Assembly: GCA_035906055.1 (NCBI GenBank)
Contig: JAMIFV010000011.1
Span: 1-52,552, forward strand
Length of the DNA stretch: 52,552 nt
Direction: 5' to 3'
From: JAMIFV01 sp035906055
Lineage (GTDB): Bacteria > Pseudomonadota > Alphaproteobacteria > Rickettsiales > JABCZZ01
In this document: in pieces, positions 43,088 to 52,353 of the stretch
Numbering within the stretch: position 1 is the stretch's first letter
How the letters are laid out: each line of letters starts with the position of its first letter
Notes under the pieces: model-generated
The model's input: only the letters and a program-made list of their open reading frames with translations
What the model was told of the DNA's origin: nothing
Databases searched by the model: none
Position numbers and translations under genes: made by a program

Positions 43088-43962
43088 CAGAAGCTGCCCA
43101 GTTCCCTGCTGACTACTTTAAACTCCGGTAAGCCGGAAGCTCCGTTACGCTTGCGGATGATGCAATATAACTTCAACCTCTGGCCATTAAAAAGCACTTT
43201 GCTGGTCACCCCGAAATAATTGCTTGCTACTGTCAGGCCGTCCATTCCGGGGATCAGGGGATCATCCTTAAGTGACAGGAACCCCTGTTTTTTACGTAAG
43301 TCCATGATACGGTTATAGGTATTCTCATCGGGTACATAGGCCTTCATTACTAATGCAGAGGCGGTGTTGAGGTTCAGCGCATTATCGTTACCTGGCAATG
43401 CAGCGACATAGGGGCGCAGGCGCTCATATTCGTTATCCTCCACAATGCCGCCCGCCTTCAGGGCGGAAATATCGTCAACCAGCGTTTCCATCGTGCTGGC
43501 TGATCCGATGGAGAGCTGGCTTAGCGCTGAGATAATGGAATTGCTGCCTGTTTTAATATCAAGGCTTTCAAGCAGTCTCTGAAAAGCTTTTAACGCTGAG
43601 GTATTAGGAACCAGCAGCGTGTTGAGATTAAAACGCCCCTGAAGGTCTTCGACCGTAATCGATATGCTGCCGTTAGGGATTGGCAATCCGTGCCGGAGCT
43701 GGTTCCATTGCTGTTGGAAGTGGGTGGTGCCGGGCGCGGCCAAAATGTCTTGCGCTATTACCTGTCTTGCCAGTTCTTCTGCGCCCAGCGCGTAATGGTA
43801 GGCCTGCATCTGCTCTGCCAATGACGTTGTGCGTTGCGTAGTGTTCTTAAGCTGTGCCAATACCGCGTAAGCGATAACCGATACAACCACGAACACCAGC
43901 ATCATCGTGATGAGCGCTATGCCGCCTTGTTTATGTGTTGTGGGACATTGAGGCTGCTTCAC
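43087..43962 (-). CDS. gspK: Type II secretion minor pseudopilin GspK
   Basis: 291 residues, the largest pseudopilin. N-terminal class III signal HKQGGIALITMML with Gly at the cleavage position and no Glu at +5, as expected for GspK. The large globular domain with LQGRFNLNTLL and a helix-hairpin-helix-like segment ALNLNTASALVMKAY is typical. It caps the pseudopilus with GspI and GspJ. Overlaps gspJ by 4 bases. Confidence 0.93.
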   Translation of the reverse strand: MKQPQCPTTHKQGGIALITMMLVFVVVSVIAYAVLAQLKNTTQRTTSLAEQMQAYHYALGAEELARQVIAQDILAAPGTTHFQQQWNQLRHGLPIPNGSISITVEDLQGRFNLNTLLVPNTSALKAFQRLLESLDIKTGSNSIISALSQLSIGSASTMETLVDDISALKAGGIVEDNEYERLRPYVAALPGNDNALNLNTASALVMKAYVPDENTYNRIMDLRKKQGFLSLKDDPLIPGMDGLTVASNYFGVTSKVLFNGQRLKLYCIIRKRNGASGLPEFKVVSRELGSF

Positions 43963-44444
43963 AGGCCGGGCACCTCTATCACACGCGTGATTGTCCCTAT
44001 GCTTTTACTGACAAGCGATATCTCCACTGCCAGAGGCAAGCTCAGGGATACCCTGAAATTATCTATGTCGGTAAGCAGTATCTGGGATGCGGGTGCAAGA
44101 TGGATCGCCTCTAGCGAGCGGGATTCACGCACCAGTTTACTGCCGTCCAGATAGTATTTTATAAGGAGTATGTTGCTGCGTGCGCCGCTGGCAGGGCTTT
44201 TAATGCCATGACGGTTAAAGCTGGCGGCGTTGTCATTCTGGCTGCTGCCGAACGATTTTGGGTCTGCATGGATCATGTCCTGTGACAATATCCATAAGGC
44301 GTTCTGGTAGTGCTGCAACATAGTGGCGGAGTCCGCTACGGCATGCCCGGTCTTGAAGCTCACTTCCAGTATACGGTAAGCCCCGATCGCAACAAGCGCG
44401 GTGATCGTAAGTGCCACCATAAGTTCCAGTTGCAGGGAGGGCAT
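43959..44444 (-). CDS. gspJ: Type II secretion minor pseudopilin GspJ with atypical N-terminus
   Basis: 161 residues. The hydrophobic helix LELMVALTITALVAIGAY is the pseudopilin helix with Glu at the +5 position, but the start is MPSLQ, so the expected Gly-Phe-Thr before the helix is replaced; position -1 would be Pro. The start overlaps the gspI stop (TGATG), and I found no alternative upstream start carrying a GFT motif in any frame. The remaining domain (YQNALWILSQDMIHADPKSF) fits GspJ. Cleavage by prepilin peptidase is doubtful as annotated. Confidence 0.82.
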   Translation of the reverse strand: MPSLQLELMVALTITALVAIGAYRILEVSFKTGHAVADSATMLQHYQNALWILSQDMIHADPKSFGSSQNDNAASFNRHGIKSPASGARSNILLIKYYLDGSKLVRESRSLEAIHLAPASQILLTDIDNFRVSLSLPLAVEISLVSKSIGTITRVIEVPGL

Positions 44445-44815
44445 CAGAACTTACCCAAATAGCCGGTGAGCGACGTGCTTATGTCCTGCCTTGAAACGGT
44501 GACGACAATTTTCTGCACCTGCGCGTGGGGGGTGGGGGAGACCATTATACTCACATTCCATGGTCTTCCGGCATAATCAATTACATCGCTGCTGGTGCCA
44601 TAATCTCTCCAAAGGCGGCTGGCGCGGATGGTGTTAAGCGTGTTGTCCGCTATCCAAAGGGCAAGAGTCCGTTCTTCAAGCGCGTGTTGCTGCTCAAGGC
44701 TTGCATTATAAGCTTTAATGATGGCTATTCCGGCAACGGAAAGAATAACCAGTGCAATCAACACCTCAAGAAGTGTAAAAGCTTTCAGGCTGTGTTTTTG
44801 TGTCAGAGATCCCAT
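44444..44815 (-). CDS. gspI: Type II secretion minor pseudopilin GspI
   Basis: 123 residues. Signal HSLKAFTLLEVLIALVIL with Glu at +5 but Ala instead of Gly at -1. The domain EQQHALEERTLALWIADN is typical GspI. Starts inside the end of gspG (13-base overlap). No gspH lies between G and I. Confidence 0.9.
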   Translation of the reverse strand: MGSLTQKHSLKAFTLLEVLIALVILSVAGIAIIKAYNASLEQQHALEERTLALWIADNTLNTIRASRLWRDYGTSSDVIDYAGRPWNVSIMVSPTPHAQVQKIVVTVSRQDISTSLTGYLGKF

Positions 44816-45228
44816 TCGCCGATAATCTTTGTTGTATCAGGTTGCGATGGATTGCCGCCCGGGCCAAACGAATAAAGGTCGAATTCGCCACGGGTGCCGG
44901 GTGAAAGATACTGATACGGATTTCCCCAAGGGTCGATGGGAAGTTTCTTCAGGTAGGGTGACTTCCAGTTGGGCGGAATGGGGGCAATCGCGGGTTTGGC
45001 GACGAGGCCTTCCAGTCCCTGCTGTGTGTTGGGATAAGAAAAGTTATCAAGCTTATAGAGATTCAGGGCATTGGCGATGCTTTTCATGTCTATCTTTGCG
45101 GCGGTGATGCGTGCTTCGTCCGGGCGGTTAATGATATTGGGAACCACCAGCGACATTAAAATCGCAACAATCACCAGCACCACCATGATCTCAAGTAACG
45201 AAAAGCCTTTTTGGGAATATGCGCGCAT
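44803..45228 (-). CDS. gspG: Type II secretion major pseudopilin GspG
   Basis: 141 residues. Class III signal SQKGFSLLEIMVVLVIVAIL with canonical Gly at -1 and Glu at +5. It has the typical calcium-binding and C-terminal region WGNPYQYLSPG...EFDLYSFGPGG. Main subunit of the pseudopilus that pushes substrates through the secretin. Confidence 0.97.
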   Translation of the reverse strand: MRAYSQKGFSLLEIMVVLVIVAILMSLVVPNIINRPDEARITAAKIDMKSIANALNLYKLDNFSYPNTQQGLEGLVAKPAIAPIPPNWKSPYLKKLPIDPWGNPYQYLSPGTRGEFDLYSFGPGGNPSQPDTTKIIGEWDL

Positions 45229-45230
45229 AG

Positions 45231-46436
45231 CTACTTTACCAGCTGGTTCAGATTGATGATGGGCTGGATTATAGCCAGCACCAGCAGCAAGACAATGCCC
45301 CCCATAAGCAATAACACGGCAGGCTCCAGAATCTTCAGGAACATGGCGATGCGGGTTTCCGCCTGGGTCTGCAATATTTTTCCTGCCTTATTCAGCATGG
45401 CGCCTAGCTTTCCGGAAGCTTCGCCGCTGGCGCTGAGCGTAATAAGCAGGGGAGGAAACAGCTTGCACTGCTCAAAGGCGTGGGAAAGGCTTCTGCCCTC
45501 CTGCACCATGCGCAGTATCTCCTGCGACTGGGCCTGAATATGGCGGTTGCTTATGACGGAGCCTGCGATAGCCAGCGCCTGCAACAGCGGCACGCCGCTT
45601 ACCTGCAGCATTCCCAAAGTAGTAACGAAACGCGAGGCATTGATATCCAGAACCAGTTTCCCGAGCAGCGGCATTCTCAGTATCCGCTGATCGAAAGTGC
45701 GGCCCGCCGATGTGTTTTTGAGGTAACCTCTTCCAACAAAATATCCGGCAAGAACAAGCAATATTACGGGGAAGCCAAAGCTGCGAACAAAGCCGCTGAC
45801 GCCCATTAGCATTATAGTCAGGCGGGGCAATTCCTTGCCTGAGTCGCTGAAGACTTTCACCATATCCGGCACGACATACGCCAGCAGAAAAGCAATGACC
45901 GATACAGAGACGAACAGCAGTATGGCAGGATACACAAGCGCCAATACTATCTTTTGCCGTGCATGGGCGGAACTCTCCAGAAAGTCCGCAAGGTAATGCA
46001 GCACGATATCCAGATTGCCTGCCCTCTCGGCGGCTTTAACGCTGGTGCGGTATAATGGGGCAAATGTGGCTGGGTAAGCTTCAAGGCTTTCCGCAAGGCT
46101 TTTGCCTTCCAGCACCTGGGCACGGATAGCTGCAAGCAGGCTTCTCGTTTTTGCTTTTTCACTTTGCCTGCTCAGGGTCAGCAGCGCCTGTTCAAGCGGA
46201 AGGCCTGCTTCCGTGAGCACTGCCAGTTGCCGTGTGGCTAAGCTCAGCTCATGCAGGTTCAGCCCTGAGGCAACAGGATTATGCGAGGCCCCGCGTTTAT
46301 GCGTCTCCTCCACTGAGACAGGGGTAAGGCGCTGCTGACGGAGCAAGAGCCTCGCCTGTCTTGGGCTATCGGCTTCAATGATCCCTTTGTGCCGCCTGCC
46401 GTCCACATCCAGCGATGTATGGTTGAATACTGCCAT
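45231..46436 (-). CDS. gspF: Type II secretion inner-membrane platform protein GspF
   Basis: 401 residues. Two T2SSF domains, about 68-190 and 270-392, with three membrane helices (LALVYPAILLFVSVSVIAFL, near 215 and near 375). SGEASGKLGAMLNKAG is the family signature in the second repeat. It is the membrane-embedded rotor platform. Two bases separate its stop from gspG; it follows gspE by 5 bases. Confidence 0.97.
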   Translation of the reverse strand: MAVFNHTSLDVDGRRHKGIIEADSPRQARLLLRQQRLTPVSVEETHKRGASHNPVASGLNLHELSLATRQLAVLTEAGLPLEQALLTLSRQSEKAKTRSLLAAIRAQVLEGKSLAESLEAYPATFAPLYRTSVKAAERAGNLDIVLHYLADFLESSAHARQKIVLALVYPAILLFVSVSVIAFLLAYVVPDMVKVFSDSGKELPRLTIMLMGVSGFVRSFGFPVILLVLAGYFVGRGYLKNTSAGRTFDQRILRMPLLGKLVLDINASRFVTTLGMLQVSGVPLLQALAIAGSVISNRHIQAQSQEILRMVQEGRSLSHAFEQCKLFPPLLITLSASGEASGKLGAMLNKAGKILQTQAETRIAMFLKILEPAVLLLMGGIVLLLVLAIIQPIINLNQLVK

Positions 46437-46441
46437 GGTCC

Positions 46442-47929
46442 TCAGCCTTCGCCCATGCTGGTAACGCGTATCACTTCTTCAAGGGTCGTCATTCCCTGCA
46501 GCACTTTATCGCGCGCATAGCTGGCGAGCGGCACATAGTAAGGCTGCTGCCTGAGGTGGGCAAGCATTATACTCTCTGATGCCTTGTCGTGGATCATGCG
46601 TTGCAGCGTATCATCGACCATGACAATCTCATAAATGGCGGAGCGCCCTTTGTAGCCGGTGTTCTTGCAATGTCTGCAACCCGCCGCTCTGTAGATCACG
46701 GTCGCCTTGGGCATAGCCAGGTACTGCGCCTCTTTCTGCGAAGGAGGGGCGGCCTGTTTGCACTCGTGGCATAATGTGCGCACCAGCCTTTGCGCCAGAA
46801 TGGCCGTCAGGCCGGAGGAAAGCAGGAAAGGCTCGATTCCCATGTCGGCCAGCCTCGTTATGGCGCCGATGGCGGTGTTGGTATGCAGTGTGGAAAGCAC
46901 CAGATGCCCGGTCAGGCTCGCCTGCACGGCTATGGATGCGGTTTCGGTATCGCGTATTTCTCCCACCATCACAATGTCGGGGTCCTGCCTGAGTATTGCC
47001 CGCAATCCACGGGCAAAAGTAAGTTCCACTTTGGTATTTACTTGCGTCTGGCCGATGCCGCTGATCTGGTATTCCACGGGGTCTTCAATGGTCAGGATAT
47101 TCCTGCTTTTGTCATTGAGCTCGGCGATCATGGCATAAAGGCTTGTGGTCTTACCCGAACCCGTAGGGCCGGTCACCAGCACAATTCCATGGGGTTTATG
47201 GATAATTCCTTTGATAAGGCTGATGGCCTGCTCATTGAGGCCCAGTTGCGGCAGCCTGAGTTTTCCGGCCTGTTTATCGAGGATACGCAGCACCACGCGC
47301 TCGGTGCTTCCCGTGGGGATGGTAGACACACGCACATCCACCTCGCGTTCGCCAAGGCGCAATGAAATGCGGCCATCCTGCGGCAGGCGCTTCTCGGCAA
47401 TGTCAAGTTGCGCCATTACCTTGAGGCGGGAGACAAGCAGGGGAGCCAGCCGTGGTTCCAGCGATGCCGTTTCCTGCAGAATGCCGTCGATGCGCAAACG
47501 CACAGCCATGCTTTGCTCATACGTCTCAAAATGGATATCCGACGCGCCTTCGCGCAGGGCTTCCATGAGCAGTGCATTAATAAGCCTGATGATGGGCGCG
47601 TCGTCTTCCTGCGCCAGCAGGTCAGCTGTGCGGCTTACCGTATCAAGCGCGTTTTCCAGCGACAGCGACTCTTCCATATCCTGCGCCATGCGCTGGGCGG
47701 AGCCTGCGCTATGGGTATAAAGTTCGGTCAGGATGGTTTCAAATTCAGCAGGCCGCACCTCCTTGCAGGCAAAGGACCGCCCGGCAAACCTTCTTGCTTC
47801 CGCTATCGCTGCGGGTGGCGTTGCAGGCGTATAGGTAAGCGTCAGTGCCCCTGCTTCTTCCAGCAGGCACACGCCATGCTGCCTTGCGAAGTTATATGGC
47901 AATCTGGGGATTAAACCGTCCGGTTGCAT
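46442..47929 (-). CDS. gspE: Type II secretion ATPase GspE
   Basis: 495 residues. N-terminal T2SSE_N domain (about 1-80), then the secretion ATPase core: GASDIHFE, Walker A GPTGSGKTTSLYA (about 255), Asp box TIEDPVEY, Walker B RAILRQDPDIVMVGEIRD, His box GHLVLSTLHTN. The zinc motif CHECK...CRHCKNTG is present with all four Cys. Powers pseudopilus assembly. Confidence 0.97.
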   Translation of the reverse strand: MQPDGLIPRLPYNFARQHGVCLLEEAGALTLTYTPATPPAAIAEARRFAGRSFACKEVRPAEFETILTELYTHSAGSAQRMAQDMEESLSLENALDTVSRTADLLAQEDDAPIIRLINALLMEALREGASDIHFETYEQSMAVRLRIDGILQETASLEPRLAPLLVSRLKVMAQLDIAEKRLPQDGRISLRLGEREVDVRVSTIPTGSTERVVLRILDKQAGKLRLPQLGLNEQAISLIKGIIHKPHGIVLVTGPTGSGKTTSLYAMIAELNDKSRNILTIEDPVEYQISGIGQTQVNTKVELTFARGLRAILRQDPDIVMVGEIRDTETASIAVQASLTGHLVLSTLHTNTAIGAITRLADMGIEPFLLSSGLTAILAQRLVRTLCHECKQAAPPSQKEAQYLAMPKATVIYRAAGCRHCKNTGYKGRSAIYEIVMVDDTLQRMIHDKASESIMLAHLRQQPYYVPLASYARDKVLQGMTTLEEVIRVTSMGEG

Positions 47930-47930
47930 G

Positions 47931-50036
47931 TTACCTCGGCGTGGTGAGCGACAGGGGGGAGCGTGAAGGAGGCGGTTGAGATTCTATTGATTCTGAGCTT
48001 TTATCACTGATGCCTTCCAGCAGCCAGGGCAACTCTTTTGGGGGAACGTGGAATATTTGGCCCGGATCCTGCGTGGCGGCGCTGACAGTGGCATCACCGG
48101 AGAGAATATCCTGCCTGCCGAGTATCAGGTCATAAACCCTGCCGAAGCGCTCCTGCGTGATCGCGCCCATATTATCCTGGCTGCGCAGCACGGTGGGGCG
48201 CAGGAACACCAGCAGGTTCTTTTTAGTGGAGCTCTGGCTGCGGTTGCTGAACAGGGTTCCCACTACGGGGATGTCACCCAGCAGCGGCACTTTGCTGTCC
48301 ACTTCCGATACATCGTCCTGTATCAGGCCGCCCAGAACGATGGTTTCGCCGTCCTGTGCCAGCACTTTGGTCTGTATGGTGCGCTTGTTGGTCACAAGGT
48401 CGGCCGCGCCTGAGGTCTGCGACGTGGTGGGGGCGATGGACGACACTTCCTGTTCGATGTTCATCTTCACCAGATTGCCTTCATGGATCTGGGGCATGAC
48501 TTTGAGCGTGATGCCGATATCCTGCCGTTCAATGGTGGTGAACGGATTGCTCACGCCAGCGTTCTGCGTGGAGAAACTGCCCGTGCGGAAGGGCACGTTC
48601 TGACCCACCACGATCTTTGCCTCTTCGTTATCAAGCGTGATGATGCTGGGGGTAGAAAGCAGGTTCGCACCCGTGGTGCTGGAAAGCGCCTGTAGTAGAA
48701 TGTTGAATCCGGCCTTGGTGCCCAGCAGCACGGCGAGGCCTTCACCGCTCACATTGGCGGCGCCTGCATTGCCAAGCTGGTCGAGCATGTCGCCAATGAC
48801 CAAATTCGCGCCGGAGAACTGCGTGGTGCCGCCATTGTAAGTGACTGCGGTATTACCCCCGGCAAGCTGGGTGCCAAGCTGCCGGGTCTTGTCGGCGGTG
48901 ATCTCTACGATGGCGGCTTCAATGAGCACCTGCGGCCTGCGTACATCCAGTTGCTTCACCAGCGCGCGTATCTCGTTCATCACGGCGGGATCGGCACGCA
49001 CGATGATGGAATTCAGCGTCACATTCGCCTGAATGGACACATGTGAATCTCCGCCGCCTTCCGCCAATGCCGGAACCTGTGATGTCGCGCCTGCTGAAGG
49101 AGCGGCAGTACCTGCCGGGGCGCTTGCCGCCTCGCTTTGCGGTTTTGACCCCAGCGTGGCTTTCAGCAGCGATGCCACATCCCGTGCATCGGCATAATGC
49201 AGGCGTATCATCTGGATGTTGTTAGCTTCCTCGTTACGTATATCGAACTTTTCTATGAGCGAGCGTATCTGCTCGCGTTCCTTGCGGTCACCCCTTACGA
49301 TGATGCTGTTATTGCGTTCATCCGCCACAATGCGCAGCGTGTTGCGCCCTTTGCCGAGCTCCTGCAACTGCATGGGTGCGATAGCTTCGATAAGCGGCAC
49401 GATGTCTCCCACCCACACTTCCCGCAGGGGGATCACCTCAATATCGGCTGTGGATTGCTGCGTGCTGAAAGCGCGCATGGCCTTCATGATCTGCTCAACG
49501 TTATCGCCGTAATCGCTGATGATAAGCGAATTTGAGAATTCCGACCCCTCCATATAGCCCGAAGCGGAGAGCAGGGGGCGTAATATGCGCACCATCTCAT
49601 TGACGTTGGCGCTTTTTACCTTCAGTACGCGTGTCACGAGTTGTTGCGTATCGCCTGCGGCCCTGGCAGGTGTTACCGCGCCCATTTTCAAATTGGCCTG
49701 CGGCACGATGCGCGTGACCGGCCCGGCAGGCACTGCTGCATACCCATTCACCCTGAGCACCGAAAGCATCAGCTCATGCACGGCATCGGCGCGCATGGGC
49801 GTGGTGGCGATGACGCTCACCTTTCCCTTCACCTGCGGATCGATAACGAAATTCTCACCCGTGATGGAAGAGACCTGTTCGAGGAACACGGGAAGCTCGA
49901 CGTCTTTCAGGTTCAGCTTCCAGTCTTTTTCGTCGCTGGCCGTTTGCGCATAGGCTGGCGTCAGCCCCCAAGGGCAGCATAGTGCGAGTATAAGTAAGAG
50001 AGCGAGCAGACGGGGCAAGGGAGTTTTTATTAACAA
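47931..50036 (-). CDS. gspD: Type II secretion outer-membrane secretin GspD
   Basis: 701 residues. Signal peptide (LLALLLILALCCPWGLTPAYA), N0 domain (LNLKDVELPVFLEQVSSITG), three N1-N3 KH-like domains (about 120-370) and the secretin barrel with VPLLGDIPVVGTLFS and LVFLRPTVLRSQ. Forms the outer-membrane pore. The C-terminal ~60 residues are Ser/Pro-rich, where a pilotin could bind; no pilotin gene is evident here. Confidence 0.97.
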   Translation of the reverse strand: MLIKTPLPRLLALLLILALCCPWGLTPAYAQTASDEKDWKLNLKDVELPVFLEQVSSITGENFVIDPQVKGKVSVIATTPMRADAVHELMLSVLRVNGYAAVPAGPVTRIVPQANLKMGAVTPARAAGDTQQLVTRVLKVKSANVNEMVRILRPLLSASGYMEGSEFSNSLIISDYGDNVEQIMKAMRAFSTQQSTADIEVIPLREVWVGDIVPLIEAIAPMQLQELGKGRNTLRIVADERNNSIIVRGDRKEREQIRSLIEKFDIRNEEANNIQMIRLHYADARDVASLLKATLGSKPQSEAASAPAGTAAPSAGATSQVPALAEGGGDSHVSIQANVTLNSIIVRADPAVMNEIRALVKQLDVRRPQVLIEAAIVEITADKTRQLGTQLAGGNTAVTYNGGTTQFSGANLVIGDMLDQLGNAGAANVSGEGLAVLLGTKAGFNILLQALSSTTGANLLSTPSIITLDNEEAKIVVGQNVPFRTGSFSTQNAGVSNPFTTIERQDIGITLKVMPQIHEGNLVKMNIEQEVSSIAPTTSQTSGAADLVTNKRTIQTKVLAQDGETIVLGGLIQDDVSEVDSKVPLLGDIPVVGTLFSNRSQSSTKKNLLVFLRPTVLRSQDNMGAITQERFGRVYDLILGRQDILSGDATVSAATQDPGQIFHVPPKELPWLLEGISDKSSESIESQPPPSRSPLSLTTPR

Positions 50037-50129
50037 AAGTGAATAATTATCAATATGTAATAACTAGCGGGAAAGCGCCCATCTTGCAATTTGTCTTTGA
50101 AAATAAAATTATTCTTGTTATTCAGTTGA

Positions 50130-50603
50130 TTAATTTGGTCTACCAGGCGAAAAGGCAAGCGTATAGCTGCTGCCAGCCCGCTCTATCACCACATGATCGC
50201 TATAAACCCTGAACAGCTTTCCGGCGTTTGCAGGCAGTTCGTCGCCTTCATGGTAAAACAGTTCGGGTTTATTTGCCTCGGCAATATACGCCCCGGCGAG
50301 TCTGGCTTTGTCCGACGCGCTGATGCCCTTGAGTTCAAGGGGAACAACAGTGTCAGTTGCGGTTTGCAGCGGTTCTGCTGAGGTGCCAAACCAGCCTGCG
50401 GAGAGTGTGTTTTGCATATCAGGCGGAATGCTGGGCTGGAAGGATGCGGCAGGCAAAACGGGCAGGGAAGCCTCAAGCTTTCTCGTGCTTTCATAAAAGC
50501 CGTAAATGGAAGAAGCCAGGCTCACCGTAACAGCCGCGCACGCGACACTGACTATCAGTGTTCTATGCTTCGCCAGTCGGTTACTAGAATAAGAAGTGAT
50601 CAT
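50130..50603 (-). CDS. gspC: Type II secretion protein GspC, short form without PDZ domain
   Basis: 157 residues. One membrane helix at about 15-35 (TLIVSVACAAVTVSLASSIYGF), a linker, and a homology region (WFGTS....VPLELKGISASDKARLAGAYI...LFYHEGDEL) that contacts the secretin N0 domain. It ends there; typical GspC of about 270 residues has a further PDZ domain. It heads the cluster, 93 bases upstream of gspD, a gap that may hold its own promoter. Confidence 0.88.
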   Translation of the reverse strand: MITSYSSNRLAKHRTLIVSVACAAVTVSLASSIYGFYESTRKLEASLPVLPAASFQPSIPPDMQNTLSAGWFGTSAEPLQTATDTVVPLELKGISASDKARLAGAYIAEANKPELFYHEGDELPANAGKLFRVYSDHVVIERAGSSYTLAFSPGRPN

Positions 50604-50719
50604 GCGATGCCTGCACCAACAACCTTGCTGCTATTTCCACAGAAAGCAGCATACACATACGGCTTTTTTCGGCAATTGCCTATTCTGTGCCTGATAATCC
50701 ACCAAAATGCCCTGTCAGC

Positions 50720-51469
50720 TCAGGGCCCCTTCACAAACGTGGTCGTCACGCCGCCCGCCACTTTCTTCACCCGTGCTCCGGTGGCGTCGTAGGTGTTGGC
50801 CTGCAGCGTGGCCGAGGCGGAGAGGGCGGAAGCGAGGCGTCCGGCGGCGTTATAGACGAGGGTGGTAAGGCCGGAGGGCATGGCGGTGCTCAGGCCCGTG
50901 ATGCTGCCGTTATTGTTTGTGGTGACGGTCTGGCCGCCCACGGCAGTTAGCCTGTTTTTGCTGGGTGAGGTGGTGTAGGTGGTGGTCGCGCCGTTGATGG
51001 TGGCGGAGGTACGGTTGCCGTTCTTGTCATAGGCGTAGGCGAGGGTGCCGTAACCGCCCGATCCCGATACCGCATTGGTCAGACGATCTATTACGTCATA
51101 GGTGAGCGTCTGGTTGTTAGCAGCGGCCAGTGCGTCGGCGATGTTAGTGAGGTTGCCGGCGTTATCGTAGGTATAGGTGAGGTTCTGGGTGGAGTTGCTG
51201 GAGAGGATGGTAAGGAGGTTGAGGTCCTTGTCATACGTATAACCGGTAGTGATGCCGTTGCCCAGCGTCATGCCCTTGGGCGGGCCGAAGGGCAGGTAGC
51301 CCGCCGCAGCGTAACTGGCGACGGTGGTGGCACTGCCGCCGGAGGGCGTGTGGGTTACGGTGGCGCTGCCGCCAGCCGTATTATTTACAACGAGTTGGAG
51401 ATACGAATTATCGTTTGCTGCGATGTGTCTTGCATCTAAAAGCAACTTATTTAATAGCGCAGACCCCAT
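50720..51469 (-). CDS. Rhs/YD-repeat protein fragment
   Basis: 249 residues with no signal peptide. Contains several YD repeats (GYTYDKDLNLLTI, TYTYDNAGNLTNI, AYAYDKNGNRTSA, VYNAAGRLASAL, TYDATGARVKKV), the repeats that build the Rhs cocoon. It stops at TFVKGP (TGA at 50720-50722) without the conserved Rhs core end and begins in the middle of what should be a far larger protein (usually over 1,000 residues), so it is a fragment or a small orphan gene. High G+C, in contrast with the low G+C of 51534-51920. Confidence 0.75.
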   Translation of the reverse strand: MGSALLNKLLLDARHIAANDNSYLQLVVNNTAGGSATVTHTPSGGSATTVASYAAAGYLPFGPPKGMTLGNGITTGYTYDKDLNLLTILSSNSTQNLTYTYDNAGNLTNIADALAAANNQTLTYDVIDRLTNAVSGSGGYGTLAYAYDKNGNRTSATINGATTTYTTSPSKNRLTAVGGQTVTTNNNGSITGLSTAMPSGLTTLVYNAAGRLASALSASATLQANTYDATGARVKKVAGGVTTTFVKGP

Positions 51470-51533
51470 AGCACACTTACTTCAACTGACCCTATTTATA
51501 AGCGGCTGGATTACGCTCTGAAATTTCAAGATT

Positions 51534-51920
51534 TCAATGTTTTATTTTATTAAAAATTGGAAAATTTGAAGTAGATGCTCTGTAAGAAAAATGCTCTGAT
51601 ATTGGAGAACTTGTTAGTACTCCAAAAGCGATGATTGTTATCAAAGATAATCTTAATCCAATTTTATAGGGGCTATTTTTACTTTTTAATAGCATTATTA
51701 AGTTTATAATTATTATAGCAATAGCGCTACATATTATCATAATTGATAAGACTACTCCCGCTCCAAGCAAACAATCTTCGGAGTCATGTGTAGTGCCTTT
51801 GGGTATCATTAAAGAGCATTTATAAAGCGCATGTTCAAAGCTGATCCATATAAATATAGAAAATAGCAGCACATTAAGGAAAACAATTATTATATTTTTA
51901 AATACTATAACTGACTTCAT
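51534..51920 (-). CDS. Membrane protein, candidate immunity protein
   Basis: 128 residues with about three membrane helices (IIIVFLNVLLFSIFIWISF, GVVLSIMIICSAIAIIIINL, LITIIAFGVL). Very AT-rich compared with its neighbours, as is typical of polymorphic-toxin immunity genes. It lies directly downstream of the Rhs C-terminal fragment, the place expected for the immunity gene. No homology is visible; the function is inferred from position and composition only. Confidence 0.55.
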   Translation of the reverse strand: MKSVIVFKNIIIVFLNVLLFSIFIWISFEHALYKCSLMIPKGTTHDSEDCLLGAGVVLSIMIICSAIAIIIINLIMLLKSKNSPYKIGLRLSLITIIAFGVLTSSPISEHFSYRASTSNFPIFNKIKH

Positions 51921-51969
51921 ATATTTAATTTAAAACAGCAGAAAACAATTAAATTTGTGTGCGTATGTT

Positions 51970-52353
51970 TTAGCGGAAAATTATTCCGTAATTAGAGAGT
52001 ATTTGACTTAATGCACCAAGATATGAAAATCCAGCACCTTGAGACTGTTGAACAGCATTTTCATATTGGATATTGGGGATAGTAGGAACTAGCGGTATAG
52101 TATCGGGTACATGTATCCCACCAGCGCTTAATACATTGCCAGCAAAGTTTGCACAATTATTATAGTAGCCATACGGTGTATTGAAGTTTTTTTCTGCATA
52201 ATCCAGCATATCAGAATCCTGTTCATCTGTGCTTGGGATATTTAGGATTCGTCCATATCGGCTGTCAGAAAGATATTGTGCTAGGCTGCCATAGTTCTCA
52301 AAGTACCTTGATTCATTGCCATATCCAGGGCCATTCTTTGAATAAAAGAAATA
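51970..52353 (-). pseudogene. C-terminal toxin-like tail of an interrupted Rhs/polymorphic toxin gene
   Basis: The frame is open back through the putative IS boundary, without a good start codon of its own; an internal ATG would give only 79 residues (from 52209). The tail reads FYSKNGPGYGN ... YGYYNNCANFAGNVLSAGGI ... and ends GIIFR. The NNCANFAGNVLSAGG segment is reminiscent of permuted NlpC/P60-like effector domains, in which Cys lies in NNC..F, but no clear catalytic His is seen. AT-rich. Upstream sequence is replaced by an insertion sequence from about 52354, so the encoding gene is truncated at its 5' side. Confidence 0.6.
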
